The translations under genes and the position numbers were made by a program. From Treponema sp. (GTDB lineage Bacteria; Spirochaetota; Spirochaetia; Treponematales; Treponemataceae): a stretch of 64,000 bases of DNA. The stretch spans positions 1-64,000 of the forward strand of contig JAEESN010000005.1 in the NCBI GenBank assembly GCA_016286365.1, written 5' to 3'. This document shows positions 8,458-15,607 of this stretch, one piece after another (the first letter of the stretch is position 1; each line of letters starts with the position of its first letter). The notes beneath the pieces were generated by a model, which did no database searches, was not told where the DNA came from, and was given only the letters and a program-made list of their open reading frames with translations.

Positions 8458-8602
8458 AGAGACGAATATGGACACGAAGGATGCCTACGATCGAAAATCC
8501 GTTAAAAAATAAACCGTCAGGTTTATTTTAGGATTATCGAAAAAATGGCACAGAGCGGGATTTATCCCGCGACAAAGAAGAGACGAATATGGACACGAAG
8601 GA
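8458..8602 (+). promoter_or_regulatory. sufU leader: 24-bp duplication, mini-ORF and two hairpins
   Basis: A 24-bp segment spanning the sufU start (8579-8602) is repeated exactly at 8458-8481. The first copy opens a 14-codon frame (8468-8512, MDTKDAYDRKSVKK) that copies the first four residues of SufU. Hairpin 1 has AAATAAACC and GGTTTATTT around a GTCA loop (about 8508-8529), inside an outer imperfect pair TCGAAAATCC (8491-8500) with GGATTATCGA (8531-8540). Hairpin 2 is GCGGGA-TTTA-TCCCGC (8555-8570). The arrangement resembles an attenuated leader, but function is inference. Confidence 0.45.
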
Positions 8603-9026
8603 ACTTTACCGCGAAATACTTAATGAACATAATATAAACCCTACGCACAAGGCACCGATGGAAAAGCCTACGTTTTGCCTCGAGGGGGTTAATCCAAGCT
8701 GTGGAGATCAGATTACGCTGCAGATGAAACTTGACGAAAACAACGTAATCACAGATGCTAGCTTTACAGGAAGCGGCTGTGCAATCAGCCAGGCATCTGT
8801 AGATATGATGGCAGATTTAGTAATCGGAAAAACAAAGGACGAAGCGCTTGCTTTAGCAGATATTTTTGACCGCATGATTAAAGACAAGGTAACAGACGAA
8901 GACCTTGAACGCCTTGACGAAGCGGCAGCCCTTCAGGATATATCACACATGCCCGCCCGCGTAAAATGTGCAATGCTCGGCTGGAGAACGATGAAAGAAA
9001 TGCTTGGTATAAAGAATTCCGAGTAG
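8589..9026 (+). CDS. sufU: SufU, Fe-S assembly sulfur-transfer protein
   Basis: The 145-residue SufU/IscU-fold protein accepts sulfur from SufS. The zinc and sulfur ligands of the SufU type are all present: Cys38 and Asp40 in NPSCGD, Cys64 in GSGCAIS, and Cys127 in RVKCAMLGW. The insertion between the second and third ligands, characteristic of SufU compared with IscU, is there too. The start lies eight nt after AAGAAGAG, a weak ribosome site. Its leader carries a partial duplication of the gene start. It is 504 bp downstream of sufS and upstream of the tRNA-Arg gene. Confidence 0.92.
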   Translation: MDTKELYREILNEHNINPTHKAPMEKPTFCLEGVNPSCGDQITLQMKLDENNVITDASFTGSGCAISQASVDMMADLVIGKTKDEALALADIFDRMIKDKVTDEDLERLDEAAALQDISHMPARVKCAMLGWRTMKEMLGIKNSE

Positions 9027-9068
9027 TCCCCATCGAAATCCGACTTACACGGGCAAAATTCACCTCTC

Positions 9069-9097
9069 TTGAAACTTATCCTTTTTTATGATATATT
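9069..9097 (+). promoter_or_regulatory. tRNA-Arg promoter, TTGAAA-N17-TATATT
   Basis: A sigma-70-type promoter, TTGAAA (9069-9074) and TATATT (9092-9097) with a 17-nt spacer, lies about 10 nt before the mature tRNA 5' end. Confidence 0.7.
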
Positions 9098-9106
9098 AAA
9101 TTTAAT

Positions 9107-9180
9107 GGTGCTTTAGCTCAGCTGGATAGAGCAGCTGCCTTCTAAGCAGCAGGTCGACAGTTCGATTCTGCCAAGCATCA
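9107..9180 (+). tRNA. tRNA-Arg, anticodon UCU
   Basis: The cloverleaf is complete over 74 nt. The acceptor GGTGCTT pairs with AAGCATC (one G-U). The D stem is GCTC/GAGC. The anticodon stem is GCTGC/GCAGC with loop CTTCTAA, giving anticodon TCT, which reads AGA/AGG arginine. The variable loop is AGGTC and the T loop TTCGATT. CCA is not encoded. The T stem GACAG/CTGCC has one A-C mismatch. Confidence 0.93.
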
Positions 9181-9182
9181 CT

Positions 9183-9213
9183 AGACCATTGAGTAATCAA
9201 TGGTCTTTTTTTT
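9183..9213 (+). terminator. Intrinsic terminator after tRNA-Arg
   Basis: A perfect 10-bp stem, AGACCATTGA with TCAATGGTCT around a GTAA loop, is followed by a run of T to 9213. It starts 3 nt after the tRNA. Confidence 0.92.
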
Positions 9214-9255
9214 GCAGAGATTTTCCCGATACATATAATCATTTATTGATTAAGC

Positions 9256-10026
9256 TTAATTCCCAGAAACGGCATTGCTGTCTATTGTTACAGTTCCAAG
9301 GTATAAAATTTTACTGTACTGAGGGCTGTAATACATATCTACACCTGTTCCAACAGCAAAAAGACAGACATAATAAATATTGGGTTTAGAAAAAGAGCCC
9401 GATGAAAAATCAGAATCAGAATCAGCCGGAATTTTATTATTGTCTCCGTCGCGGTCAAAATTAAAAGTACTCTCTGAATCCATATTTCTTAAAGGGCGTG
9501 AATGTTCATAATCAGAGTTTATGGGATTTCCATTTACTTGAATTTGTGCACAATAATTTGAATCATAATCAGTAAGCCTGATGTTTACTTTTATGGGACT
9601 GTTTGAAGGGCTTTTTGGAATAAGAAGATCTGTTTTCTGTTCGTTCGAAACTCTTAATTTTTTATATTTCGAAATCAAACTCTGTGTAGCCGAAACACTC
9701 GTAGAAGTTGATTCAGAAGCAGTGATTAATCCAGAGCGTTCATTATACATGGTCTGAAAATTATTATAGATTTTATAATAAACTTCTGTTCCAAGGAAAG
9801 TTATCTCTGAATAATTTCCGCTTTCGTTTGTAAAAAATTCAAACTCTTTATTTTCATAAGACTGGATTTCTTCTACATCATTATGTTCAGGCTTTTTAGT
9901 AGTCTGATACGGTGCCTCAATTACCTCAAAGGTATCAAGACCGCAGGAAAGGTTAAATAAAAAAAGACACATAAGAATAATATTAAAAAGAAAAAACTTA
10001 AACTTATTCGTACGTGTCTTTTTCAT
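9256..10026 (-). CDS. Hypothetical lipoprotein
   Basis: I do not recognise a family. The 256-residue product has a basic N-terminus, a hydrophobic stretch and a lipobox ending FNLSC (about Cys28), so it is probably a membrane-anchored lipoprotein. The mature part is rich in Ser, Asn and Asp, with an acidic low-complexity stretch near 198-214 (FDRDGDNNKIPADSDSDF). It lies 18 nt downstream of the TPR membrane protein on the same strand and is probably co-transcribed. No Shine-Dalgarno is evident near the ATG. Confidence 0.6.
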   Translation of the reverse strand: MKKTRTNKFKFFLFNIILMCLFLFNLSCGLDTFEVIEAPYQTTKKPEHNDVEEIQSYENKEFEFFTNESGNYSEITFLGTEVYYKIYNNFQTMYNERSGLITASESTSTSVSATQSLISKYKKLRVSNEQKTDLLIPKSPSNSPIKVNIRLTDYDSNYCAQIQVNGNPINSDYEHSRPLRNMDSESTFNFDRDGDNNKIPADSDSDFSSGSFSKPNIYYVCLFAVGTGVDMYYSPQYSKILYLGTVTIDSNAVSGN

Positions 10027-10044
10027 AAATACTGATTATTTATT

Positions 10045-10755
10045 TTATTTTGCTTCCTTAATTTCGTATGAAAGAAGACGTGTTTTTGCAATCATAGCAT
10101 AAGCATTTGAAGAGTCTTCATCAACTAATTTCTGATAAGCTTCTTTTGCTGCTTCTACATTTCCCTGCTGTTCAAGAACACGTGCATAGTTCAACATAGC
10201 GTGATATCTTAATCTGTTATTCTTATCTTCCGAAGCTGCTTTGTAACAGTCTGCTGCTTTTGAAAAATCTTTCAACTGTTCGTAGCATACAGCCTGCTGT
10301 GTATTGGCTAAAGAATATGTATAAGAATTCTTGTTCTTATCTGCTGCAGCTTTGTAATAAGCTACTGCATCATTATACTGTTCAAGACTTGCAAAAATAT
10401 CACCAAGCATGAGGTTTGCTCTTACTCCAACAATTCCGCCTTTATCTGCATATGGAGCAAGTGCTTCCTTAGCCTTATCAAACTTTTTAATCCAGTCATC
10501 TTCAGATGGAGCTGTTGTATTATCGATTAATTCGAATTTGATTGCATCAAGTTCACCAAGTTTTTTTGCAACAGAATTTTCTGTTACTTTTGAAACAATT
10601 ACATAAGAAAGTAATCCAACGCTTATAACAAGTAAAAGGATTGAAACAATCTTTCCGCGTGACTCTAAAAACGCACCAAGTTTTGCACCTGCTGTCTTTT
10701 TTTCTGCCTGTTTTGAATTTGTCTTTGCTTTGATTTTTGTATCAGTTTTTTTCAT
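10045..10755 (-). CDS. TPR protein with one N-terminal membrane anchor
   Basis: From the ATG at 10755 (GAGG eight nt upstream) the product has about 236 residues: a Lys-rich cytoplasmic N-terminus, one membrane helix (about 37-57, IVSILLLVISVGLLSYVIV), then three or four tetratricopeptide repeats (YNDAVAYYKAAADKN, FSKAADCYKAASEDK, VEAAKEAYQKLVDED). The layout resembles YfgM-like periplasmic TPR scaffolds, which help envelope protein assembly, but this link is inference. The gene is 14 nt downstream of the Fis-type regulator. Confidence 0.75.
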   Translation of the reverse strand: MKKTDTKIKAKTNSKQAEKKTAGAKLGAFLESRGKIVSILLLVISVGLLSYVIVSKVTENSVAKKLGELDAIKFELIDNTTAPSEDDWIKKFDKAKEALAPYADKGGIVGVRANLMLGDIFASLEQYNDAVAYYKAAADKNKNSYTYSLANTQQAVCYEQLKDFSKAADCYKAASEDKNNRLRYHAMLNYARVLEQQGNVEAAKEAYQKLVDEDSSNAYAMIAKTRLLSYEIKEAK

Positions 10756-10769
10756 TTTTTTCCTCAAAA

Positions 10770-11732
10770 CTACTCTTTATTTTTTATATTAAAATCATTT
10801 ATCAATTTTACCACATAAGTGCGTTGTATTCCAAGTACCTCTGCGGTTTTAGTTTGATTCCAGCCGTTTTCACGAAGCACCTTTAGAAGATATTTTTTCT
10901 TAAAGGCATCTGTTACGGCTTTAAGGCTCTTATCGTTTTCATCTGTGAATGATTCAATCGTATCATCCTGAATACTTTCCTGCCTTTGTAAGCCCTCAAG
11001 TCCAAGATCAGAAAAAGAAATCATTCCTTCGTTACCGACAATAAAGGCTCTCTGGATTGCATTAATGAGTTCATCACAATTTGCCTTCCATAAGTAATCC
11101 TGCATTTTTTTAATACACGAATCACTAAAGCCTTCGAATTTTAAGCCCGAATCCCTTCTGAATTTTTTAAGATAAAACTGAGCAATCGGAAGGATATCTT
11201 CCTGTCTCTGCCTTAAAGGTAAAAAATTCAATTTAACAACACTCAAACGAAAGTATAAATCTGAATTGAACTGCACTCCTGCAAATTTACTCAGCATTCC
11301 GGCTGATTGTTCAATTTCTGTTTCGCTCGAAGTGATTATCTTAACTTTTTTTGCTAAAAGCTCATCAAGATATGTCTCTTTTAAAAGGGTCTGCATATCC
11401 TGTGACAAAAGGTTTACATTATTTATAAATAAGGTTGCTCTTTCATCCGCCGCTTCTTTTATTTTTCCAAAAAGCTTTTTAATTCCTTCATCCTCAAAAA
11501 CCCGGCAATTTACTTCGTAGAAATTTTTAAAATCGGGTGAAGACGCAAGATGAACATGCTGAGAAAAAAGTCTTTTACCAGTGCCCCGCTCTCCACAAAG
11601 AAAAACAGGAACCGGACTTTCTGAAATTGATTTTACAATTCCTTTGAGGTTTTTTGTAAACTTACTGTTACCAGTTAACTCCGGAATTACCGACACTTTT
11701 TTCCCTGATTCAACCTTCAAAACAAAACGCAT
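10770..11732 (-). CDS. Degenerate AAA+ / Fis-type regulator (sigma-54 activator-like)
   Basis: The 320-residue protein looks like the AAA+ plus Fis DNA-binding part of a sigma-54 activator. Walker A is GERGTGKR (47-54). After LFG (87-89) the chain goes almost directly to ATLFINN (99-105), so the GAFTGA loop is missing and the Walker B acidic pair (normally FLDE) reads INN. The arginine-finger region LYFRLSV and the PLRQRQEDI block remain. The C-terminus has a Fis helix-turn-helix (about 283-320, NGWNQTKTAEVLGIQRTYV). It should bind DNA, but probably cannot hydrolyse ATP or remodel sigma-54. The start codon lies inside a 9-bp inverted repeat. Confidence 0.8.
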   Translation of the reverse strand: MRFVLKVESGKKVSVIPELTGNSKFTKNLKGIVKSISESPVPVFLCGERGTGKRLFSQHVHLASSPDFKNFYEVNCRVFEDEGIKKLFGKIKEAADERATLFINNVNLLSQDMQTLLKETYLDELLAKKVKIITSSETEIEQSAGMLSKFAGVQFNSDLYFRLSVVKLNFLPLRQRQEDILPIAQFYLKKFRRDSGLKFEGFSDSCIKKMQDYLWKANCDELINAIQRAFIVGNEGMISFSDLGLEGLQRQESIQDDTIESFTDENDKSLKAVTDAFKKKYLLKVLRENGWNQTKTAEVLGIQRTYVVKLINDFNIKNKE

Positions 11733-11761
11733 TGCAGCTTAAAAAAGACATACAATGCGTT
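11726..11761. promoter_or_regulatory. Inverted repeat over the start codon of the Fis-type regulator
   Basis: AACGCATTG (11726-11734) and CAATGCGTT (11753-11761) are perfect inverted repeats separated by 18 nt. The regulator's ATG (11730-11732) is inside one arm. This could be an operator for autoregulation or an RNA hairpin that hides the start codon. Confidence 0.45.
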
Positions 11762-11780
11762 CGGTTTTAGAATATTAATC

Positions 11781-11801
11781 AATATGATTATAAATCATAT
11801 T
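11781..11801. repeat. AT-rich hairpin after rpsA
   Basis: AATATGATT and AATCATATT form a 9-bp stem around ATA directly after the rpsA stop. No T-run follows on the minus strand, so it is a poor terminator. It may protect the 3' end of the message. Confidence 0.4.
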
Positions 11802-13515
11802 AGTCATTCTGCTGTGATTTAATCATATCTCCAAGAGTATATGCTCCGTCATCATTGTTGCCGGAATCCATATACTGAGAAATTTCATCACGCTGCTGCT
11901 TTCTCTTATATTCACGTACAGAGAATGCAACCTTTTCCTTTTCGGTGTTTACATCAACTACATAAACATTGATTTTATCACCTGGCTTATATTTTGCTAC
12001 TGCTTCTTCGTAAGGAACGTCTTTGTCTTCGCTTAAGTTAGCTTTGTTTACAAGACCTTCGATTCCATTAGGAGCTTTTACGAATACACCGAAATCTGTA
12101 ATAGAAGTGATTTCTCCTTCTACTGTAGAACCAGCTTTGTATTCTTCTGCAAATGCCTTCCAAGGATTATCTGTAAGCTGTTTAATACCAACTTTAATTT
12201 TACGTGCTTCTGGATCGCATTCAATAACAACTGCATCAATTTCTTTATCAACTGTTAATTCGCTTCCAGGATGTTTAACTTTCTTTGTCCATGAAATATC
12301 ATCTGCATGAAGGAATGCATCGATTCCATCTTCAAGAGCCATGAAAGCACCGATGTTTGTAATCTTAACGATTTTACCGTGTACTTTTGTTCCTACAGGA
12401 TATTTATCTGCGATTGTTTCCCATGGATTAGCCTGTGTCTGTTTAAGACCGAGTGAAACACGACCAGCCTGGATATCGTATCCAAGAATCATTGCTTCTA
12501 CTTCATCGCCAACATTTACCATGTCGCCAGGTTTATTAACTTTCTTTGTCCAAGAGAATTCAGATATATGAACAAGACCTTCGATTCCTTTTTCGAGTTC
12601 TACAAAGGCACCGAATTCTGTAAGTTTTGTTACCTTACCTTTTACAACATCATTAACATGATATTTTTCTTCGAAGTGTACCCATGGATCTTCTGTAAAG
12701 TGTTTGAGGGAAAGATTGATTCTCTTTTCTTCCTGATCAAGGCGGATAACCTTAAGTTCGATTTCCTGACCTTTCTTTACGAAATCCTTAGGACGAGCTA
12801 CATGCCCCCATGACATATCATTGATGTGGAGAAGACCATCAAAGCCTCCCAAATCGATGAATGCACCAAAGCTTGTAAAGCTCTTTACTGTACCCTTAAC
12901 TGTGTCACCAATACTTGTTGAAGCAAAGAATGCATCGCGCTTTTCGTTGATAGCTTCTTCGAGATACTTTCTGCGTGTTACAACAGGATTTAAGTGAGAT
13001 TCTGAATACAGACGTTCTATATAGAATTTTGATTTTACACCAATTAAATCTTCTGGTTTTTCAACTTTATCTACAGAGGCCTGACTTGTTGGCAGGAATG
13101 CCAGTCTTTCAACACCAAGATCAACTTCGTATCCGCTTTTTACAACTTTTACGATCTTACCGTCTACCGGTGTCTTGTCTTTGTAAGCCTGCTGAATTTC
13201 TTTCAAATAACGTTTTGAATCAGCTCTTTTTTTAGATAGAACAGGACCATTTGAATTATGACCTGTTAACATTGCCTGAACTCTATCCCCTTCTTTCGGC
13301 AGCTCTTCGTCTGCGAACTCCGCAACAGGGATTAAACCCTCTGATTTGTCTCCAATATCAACATAGACATAGTCATTGGTAACCTGTACAACAACACCTT
13401 CTACCATCTGACCAGACTGTGGTGCATCAAAGTTTTTCAGAGATTCCTCTAATTGTGTCTGGAAATCGCTCTTGGAGTTCTGAGCTTCTTCCTTTTCCAC
13501 TTCCATTTCTTCCAT
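11800..13515 (-). CDS. rpsA: 30S ribosomal protein S1
   Basis: Ribosomal protein S1 binds mRNA on the small subunit during initiation. The 571-residue product has an acidic N-terminus followed by six S1 OB-fold repeats. The last four or five show the hallmark GxVxxxxxFGAFVxLxxGxxGLxHxS pattern (for example VTKLTEFGAFVELEKGIEGLVHISEFSW and ITSITDFGVFVKAPNGIEGLVNK). AAGGG sits about 6 nt before the ATG. It is 16 nt downstream of cmk, the classic cmk-rpsA order of many bacteria. Confidence 0.96.
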   Translation of the reverse strand: MEEMEVEKEEAQNSKSDFQTQLEESLKNFDAPQSGQMVEGVVVQVTNDYVYVDIGDKSEGLIPVAEFADEELPKEGDRVQAMLTGHNSNGPVLSKKRADSKRYLKEIQQAYKDKTPVDGKIVKVVKSGYEVDLGVERLAFLPTSQASVDKVEKPEDLIGVKSKFYIERLYSESHLNPVVTRRKYLEEAINEKRDAFFASTSIGDTVKGTVKSFTSFGAFIDLGGFDGLLHINDMSWGHVARPKDFVKKGQEIELKVIRLDQEEKRINLSLKHFTEDPWVHFEEKYHVNDVVKGKVTKLTEFGAFVELEKGIEGLVHISEFSWTKKVNKPGDMVNVGDEVEAMILGYDIQAGRVSLGLKQTQANPWETIADKYPVGTKVHGKIVKITNIGAFMALEDGIDAFLHADDISWTKKVKHPGSELTVDKEIDAVVIECDPEARKIKVGIKQLTDNPWKAFAEEYKAGSTVEGEITSITDFGVFVKAPNGIEGLVNKANLSEDKDVPYEEAVAKYKPGDKINVYVVDVNTEKEKVAFSVREYKRKQQRDEISQYMDSGNNDDGAYTLGDMIKSQQND

Positions 13516-13531
13516 TTTTGACCCTTAATTT

Positions 13532-14164
13532 TTATGAAATTTGTTTTAATATTATCGCACAAACATTATCTATCGTCAAGGTGGAAGTATCGATATATAA
13601 AGCATCCGGTGCGATTTTTAAAGCCCCTTCTTTTTTATTTCTGTCGATTTCGTCACGCTTTTCGATAGATTCTTTTATCTCTTCGAGCGTCATATCACTT
13701 ACACCCTGATCAAAACGTCTTTTTGCGCGAACCTCTGCACTTGCATCAAGGAATACCTTAACATCAGCATTCGGAAATACAACTGTAGTCATATCGCGGC
13801 CTTCGCAGACTATATCGAGTGATTTTGTGATTGTACGCATCAAATCATTTACAAGATGACGGAGAGGAACGATTGCACTCACCTGCGCAACATTTTTTGC
13901 AACACGGTCGTCGTGAAGGTGCGCAGTAACATCTGTTTCGTTTAAGATAAAATGACTTTCTTTTGTGTATTCAAGATTCTGCTTTTTACAAAACTCTACG
14001 GTCTTTTCTTCGTCGGAATAATCGATACCAGCATCCAAAATAGCAATTGTGAATGCACGGTAAAATCCGCCAGAATTTAAAAATGTGATGTTGAGCTTTT
14101 CTGCAAGCATCGAAGCGATTGTACTTTTTCCAGTTCCGGCTGGTCCGTCAATAGCAATAATCAT
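13532..14164 (-). CDS. cmk: Cytidylate kinase
   Basis: This enzyme phosphorylates CMP and dCMP with ATP in pyrimidine nucleotide supply. The 210-residue protein has the P-loop GPAGTGKS (7-14), followed by LNSGGFYRA (family form is LDTGAMYRA) and CEGRDMTTVVFPNADVKVFLDAS, the GRDxxTxVFPxA family block. The lid region KRRFDQG and RDEIDRNKKEGAL are also present. It lies between the RsuA-type synthase and rpsA on the same strand, 21 and 16 nt away, so the three are likely co-transcribed. Confidence 0.94.
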   Translation of the reverse strand: MIIAIDGPAGTGKSTIASMLAEKLNITFLNSGGFYRAFTIAILDAGIDYSDEEKTVEFCKKQNLEYTKESHFILNETDVTAHLHDDRVAKNVAQVSAIVPLRHLVNDLMRTITKSLDIVCEGRDMTTVVFPNADVKVFLDASAEVRAKRRFDQGVSDMTLEEIKESIEKRDEIDRNKKEGALKIAPDALYIDTSTLTIDNVCAIILKQIS

Positions 14165-14185
14165 ATTATCTCCTGAAAATCGATT

Positions 14186-14983
14186 TTAATTTTTACAAAG
14201 TTTTAGAAGCCCCTTTACTTCGGCTGCCGTCAGATCGCGGGAATCGCCCGGGCGAAGATCATCAAGATTGATATTTCCGATTCTTACACGCACAAGCGAT
14301 TTTGTGCCGATGTTCACGCTTTCGAGCATACGTCTGATTTCGCGGTTTTTGCCTTCTATAAGGACTATCTTTAATTTTCTTTCTTTTAATTTTACCACAC
14401 GAACGCTCTTATAAAAAACCCCTTCAACCCTGATTCCGTGCTCAAGTTTAGAAGGAAGCTCGTCCGGGATATCCTGACTTGTCTCTACAATATATTCTTT
14501 TTCTACCTGACTCGACGGATGAGAAAGTTTTGCCGCAAAGTCCCCGTCGTTTGTAAAGAGGATCATACCCTTGGAATACATGTCCAGGCGGCCGACGTTG
14601 TACAGGCGTTCTGAATATTTTGATTTAAGGAGGTCGGCCGCCACTTCGCGGCCTTTTTCGTCAGAAGACGAGCATACAAAACCTGCAGGCTTATTAAGTA
14701 AGACGTAACGTTTAACTGCTTCCAGTCTGATTTTTTTTCCGTCGACTAAAACTTCATCTGTGGGTTTTACCTTTGTTCCAAGCTCCTTTACGACACTGCC
14801 GTTTACGCTTACCCTTCCGTCCAGAATAATCTGTTCAGAAGCACGTCTGCTTGCAACACCACAATGTGCCAGAAAAACCTGAAGTCTGAGCTCCTCGCCG
14901 GATGCCGCATTTGCAGATGAATCCGCCGGAATCTTTGAAATTTCAGATGCAGTTGAATCTGCGCGTTCTTTACTATCTTGCAA
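14186..14983 (-). CDS. rluB: RsuA/RluB-family pseudouridine synthase
   Basis: The 265-residue enzyme converts a specific rRNA uridine to pseudouridine. An S4 RNA-binding domain (about 29-90, LRLQVFLAHCGVASRRASEQ) precedes the catalytic domain with the active-site Asp in YNVGRLDMYSKGMILFTNDG (family GRLDxxTxGLL; Thr is replaced by Ser here). The C-terminal block GKNREIRRMLE fits RsuA/RluB. Position next to scpB favours RluB (23S U2605) over RsuA, but the exact target is inferred. It overlaps scpB by 11 bp. Confidence 0.87.
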   Translation of the reverse strand: MQDSKERADSTASEISKIPADSSANAASGEELRLQVFLAHCGVASRRASEQIILDGRVSVNGSVVKELGTKVKPTDEVLVDGKKIRLEAVKRYVLLNKPAGFVCSSSDEKGREVAADLLKSKYSERLYNVGRLDMYSKGMILFTNDGDFAAKLSHPSSQVEKEYIVETSQDIPDELPSKLEHGIRVEGVFYKSVRVVKLKERKLKIVLIEGKNREIRRMLESVNIGTKSLVRVRIGNINLDDLRPGDSRDLTAAEVKGLLKLCKN

Positions 14984-15512
14984 GTTCGAATCTCTCCTGC
15001 TCGTCTTCGTCGAGTTTTGGCAGTTCCGAAATGCTGTTTAATCTGAATAATCTTAAGAATTCTTTTGTAGTTCCGAATAAGGTTGGGCGCCCTGGAACTT
15101 CTTTTTTACCCACTTCTTTAATCAGGTTTCTTTCTATAAGCAGACGGATCATATTGTCTACGCTTACACCACGGATCGCTTCGATTTCTGCACGGGTAAT
15201 CGGCTGTGAATATGCAATGATTGCTAAAGTTTCCATTGCAGAACGTGAAAGACGACCTTCCCTCTTAGAACCGTAAAATTCTTTTAAAACTTCCCAGTAT
15301 TCTTTTTTAGGAGCAAGACACCATCCGCCTGTAATCATTACAAGTTCAATACCTGAGTCTTCTGCGTTATATTTTTCCTTTAATCTTTCAAGACATTTTT
15401 CAACAACTTCTTCCGAAAGCTGTGCCTTGTTCGAAAGAACTTTTACAGTTAAAGGTTCGCTTTCTAAGAATAGAATTGTTTCAACGAGTGCTGTTTCTTT
15501 ATTAAAATCCAT
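14973..15512 (-). CDS. scpB: ScpB, condensin-complex subunit
   Basis: ScpB joins ScpA and SMC in chromosome condensation and segregation. The 179-residue product shows the two winged-helix domains typical of ScpB: VETILFLESEPLTVKVLSNK at the N-terminus and SAMETLAIIAYSQPITRAEIE with IRGVSVDNMIRLLIERNLI in the second half, followed by GRPTLFGTTKEFLRLF. It is separated from scpA by 95 nt that contain words shared with the sufU leader. Confidence 0.93.
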   Translation of the reverse strand: MDFNKETALVETILFLESEPLTVKVLSNKAQLSEEVVEKCLERLKEKYNAEDSGIELVMITGGWCLAPKKEYWEVLKEFYGSKREGRLSRSAMETLAIIAYSQPITRAEIEAIRGVSVDNMIRLLIERNLIKEVGKKEVPGRPTLFGTTKEFLRLFRLNSISELPKLDEDEQERFELAR

Positions 15513-15531
15513 ATCATCCTTTGGCGGTAGA

Positions 15532-15604
15532 AATTCTACCTTAGAGCCGTTTTTCGATCATCCCAGACGGTTTAATGGCTCGCCAAAAAGGATTTTCGAT
15601 TGCC
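15532..15604 (-). repeat. scpA-scpB intergenic segment sharing words with the sufU leader
   Basis: Read on the minus strand, ATCGAAAATCC (15600-15590), TAAACCGTC (about 15574-15566) and GATGATCGAAAAA (about 15563-15551) follow in the same order as ATCGAAAATCC, TAAACCGTC and GATTATCGAAAAA at 8490-8545. A separate small palindrome, GGTAGAAATTCTACC, lies at about 15526-15540. Confidence 0.45.
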
Positions 15605-15607
15605 GGC

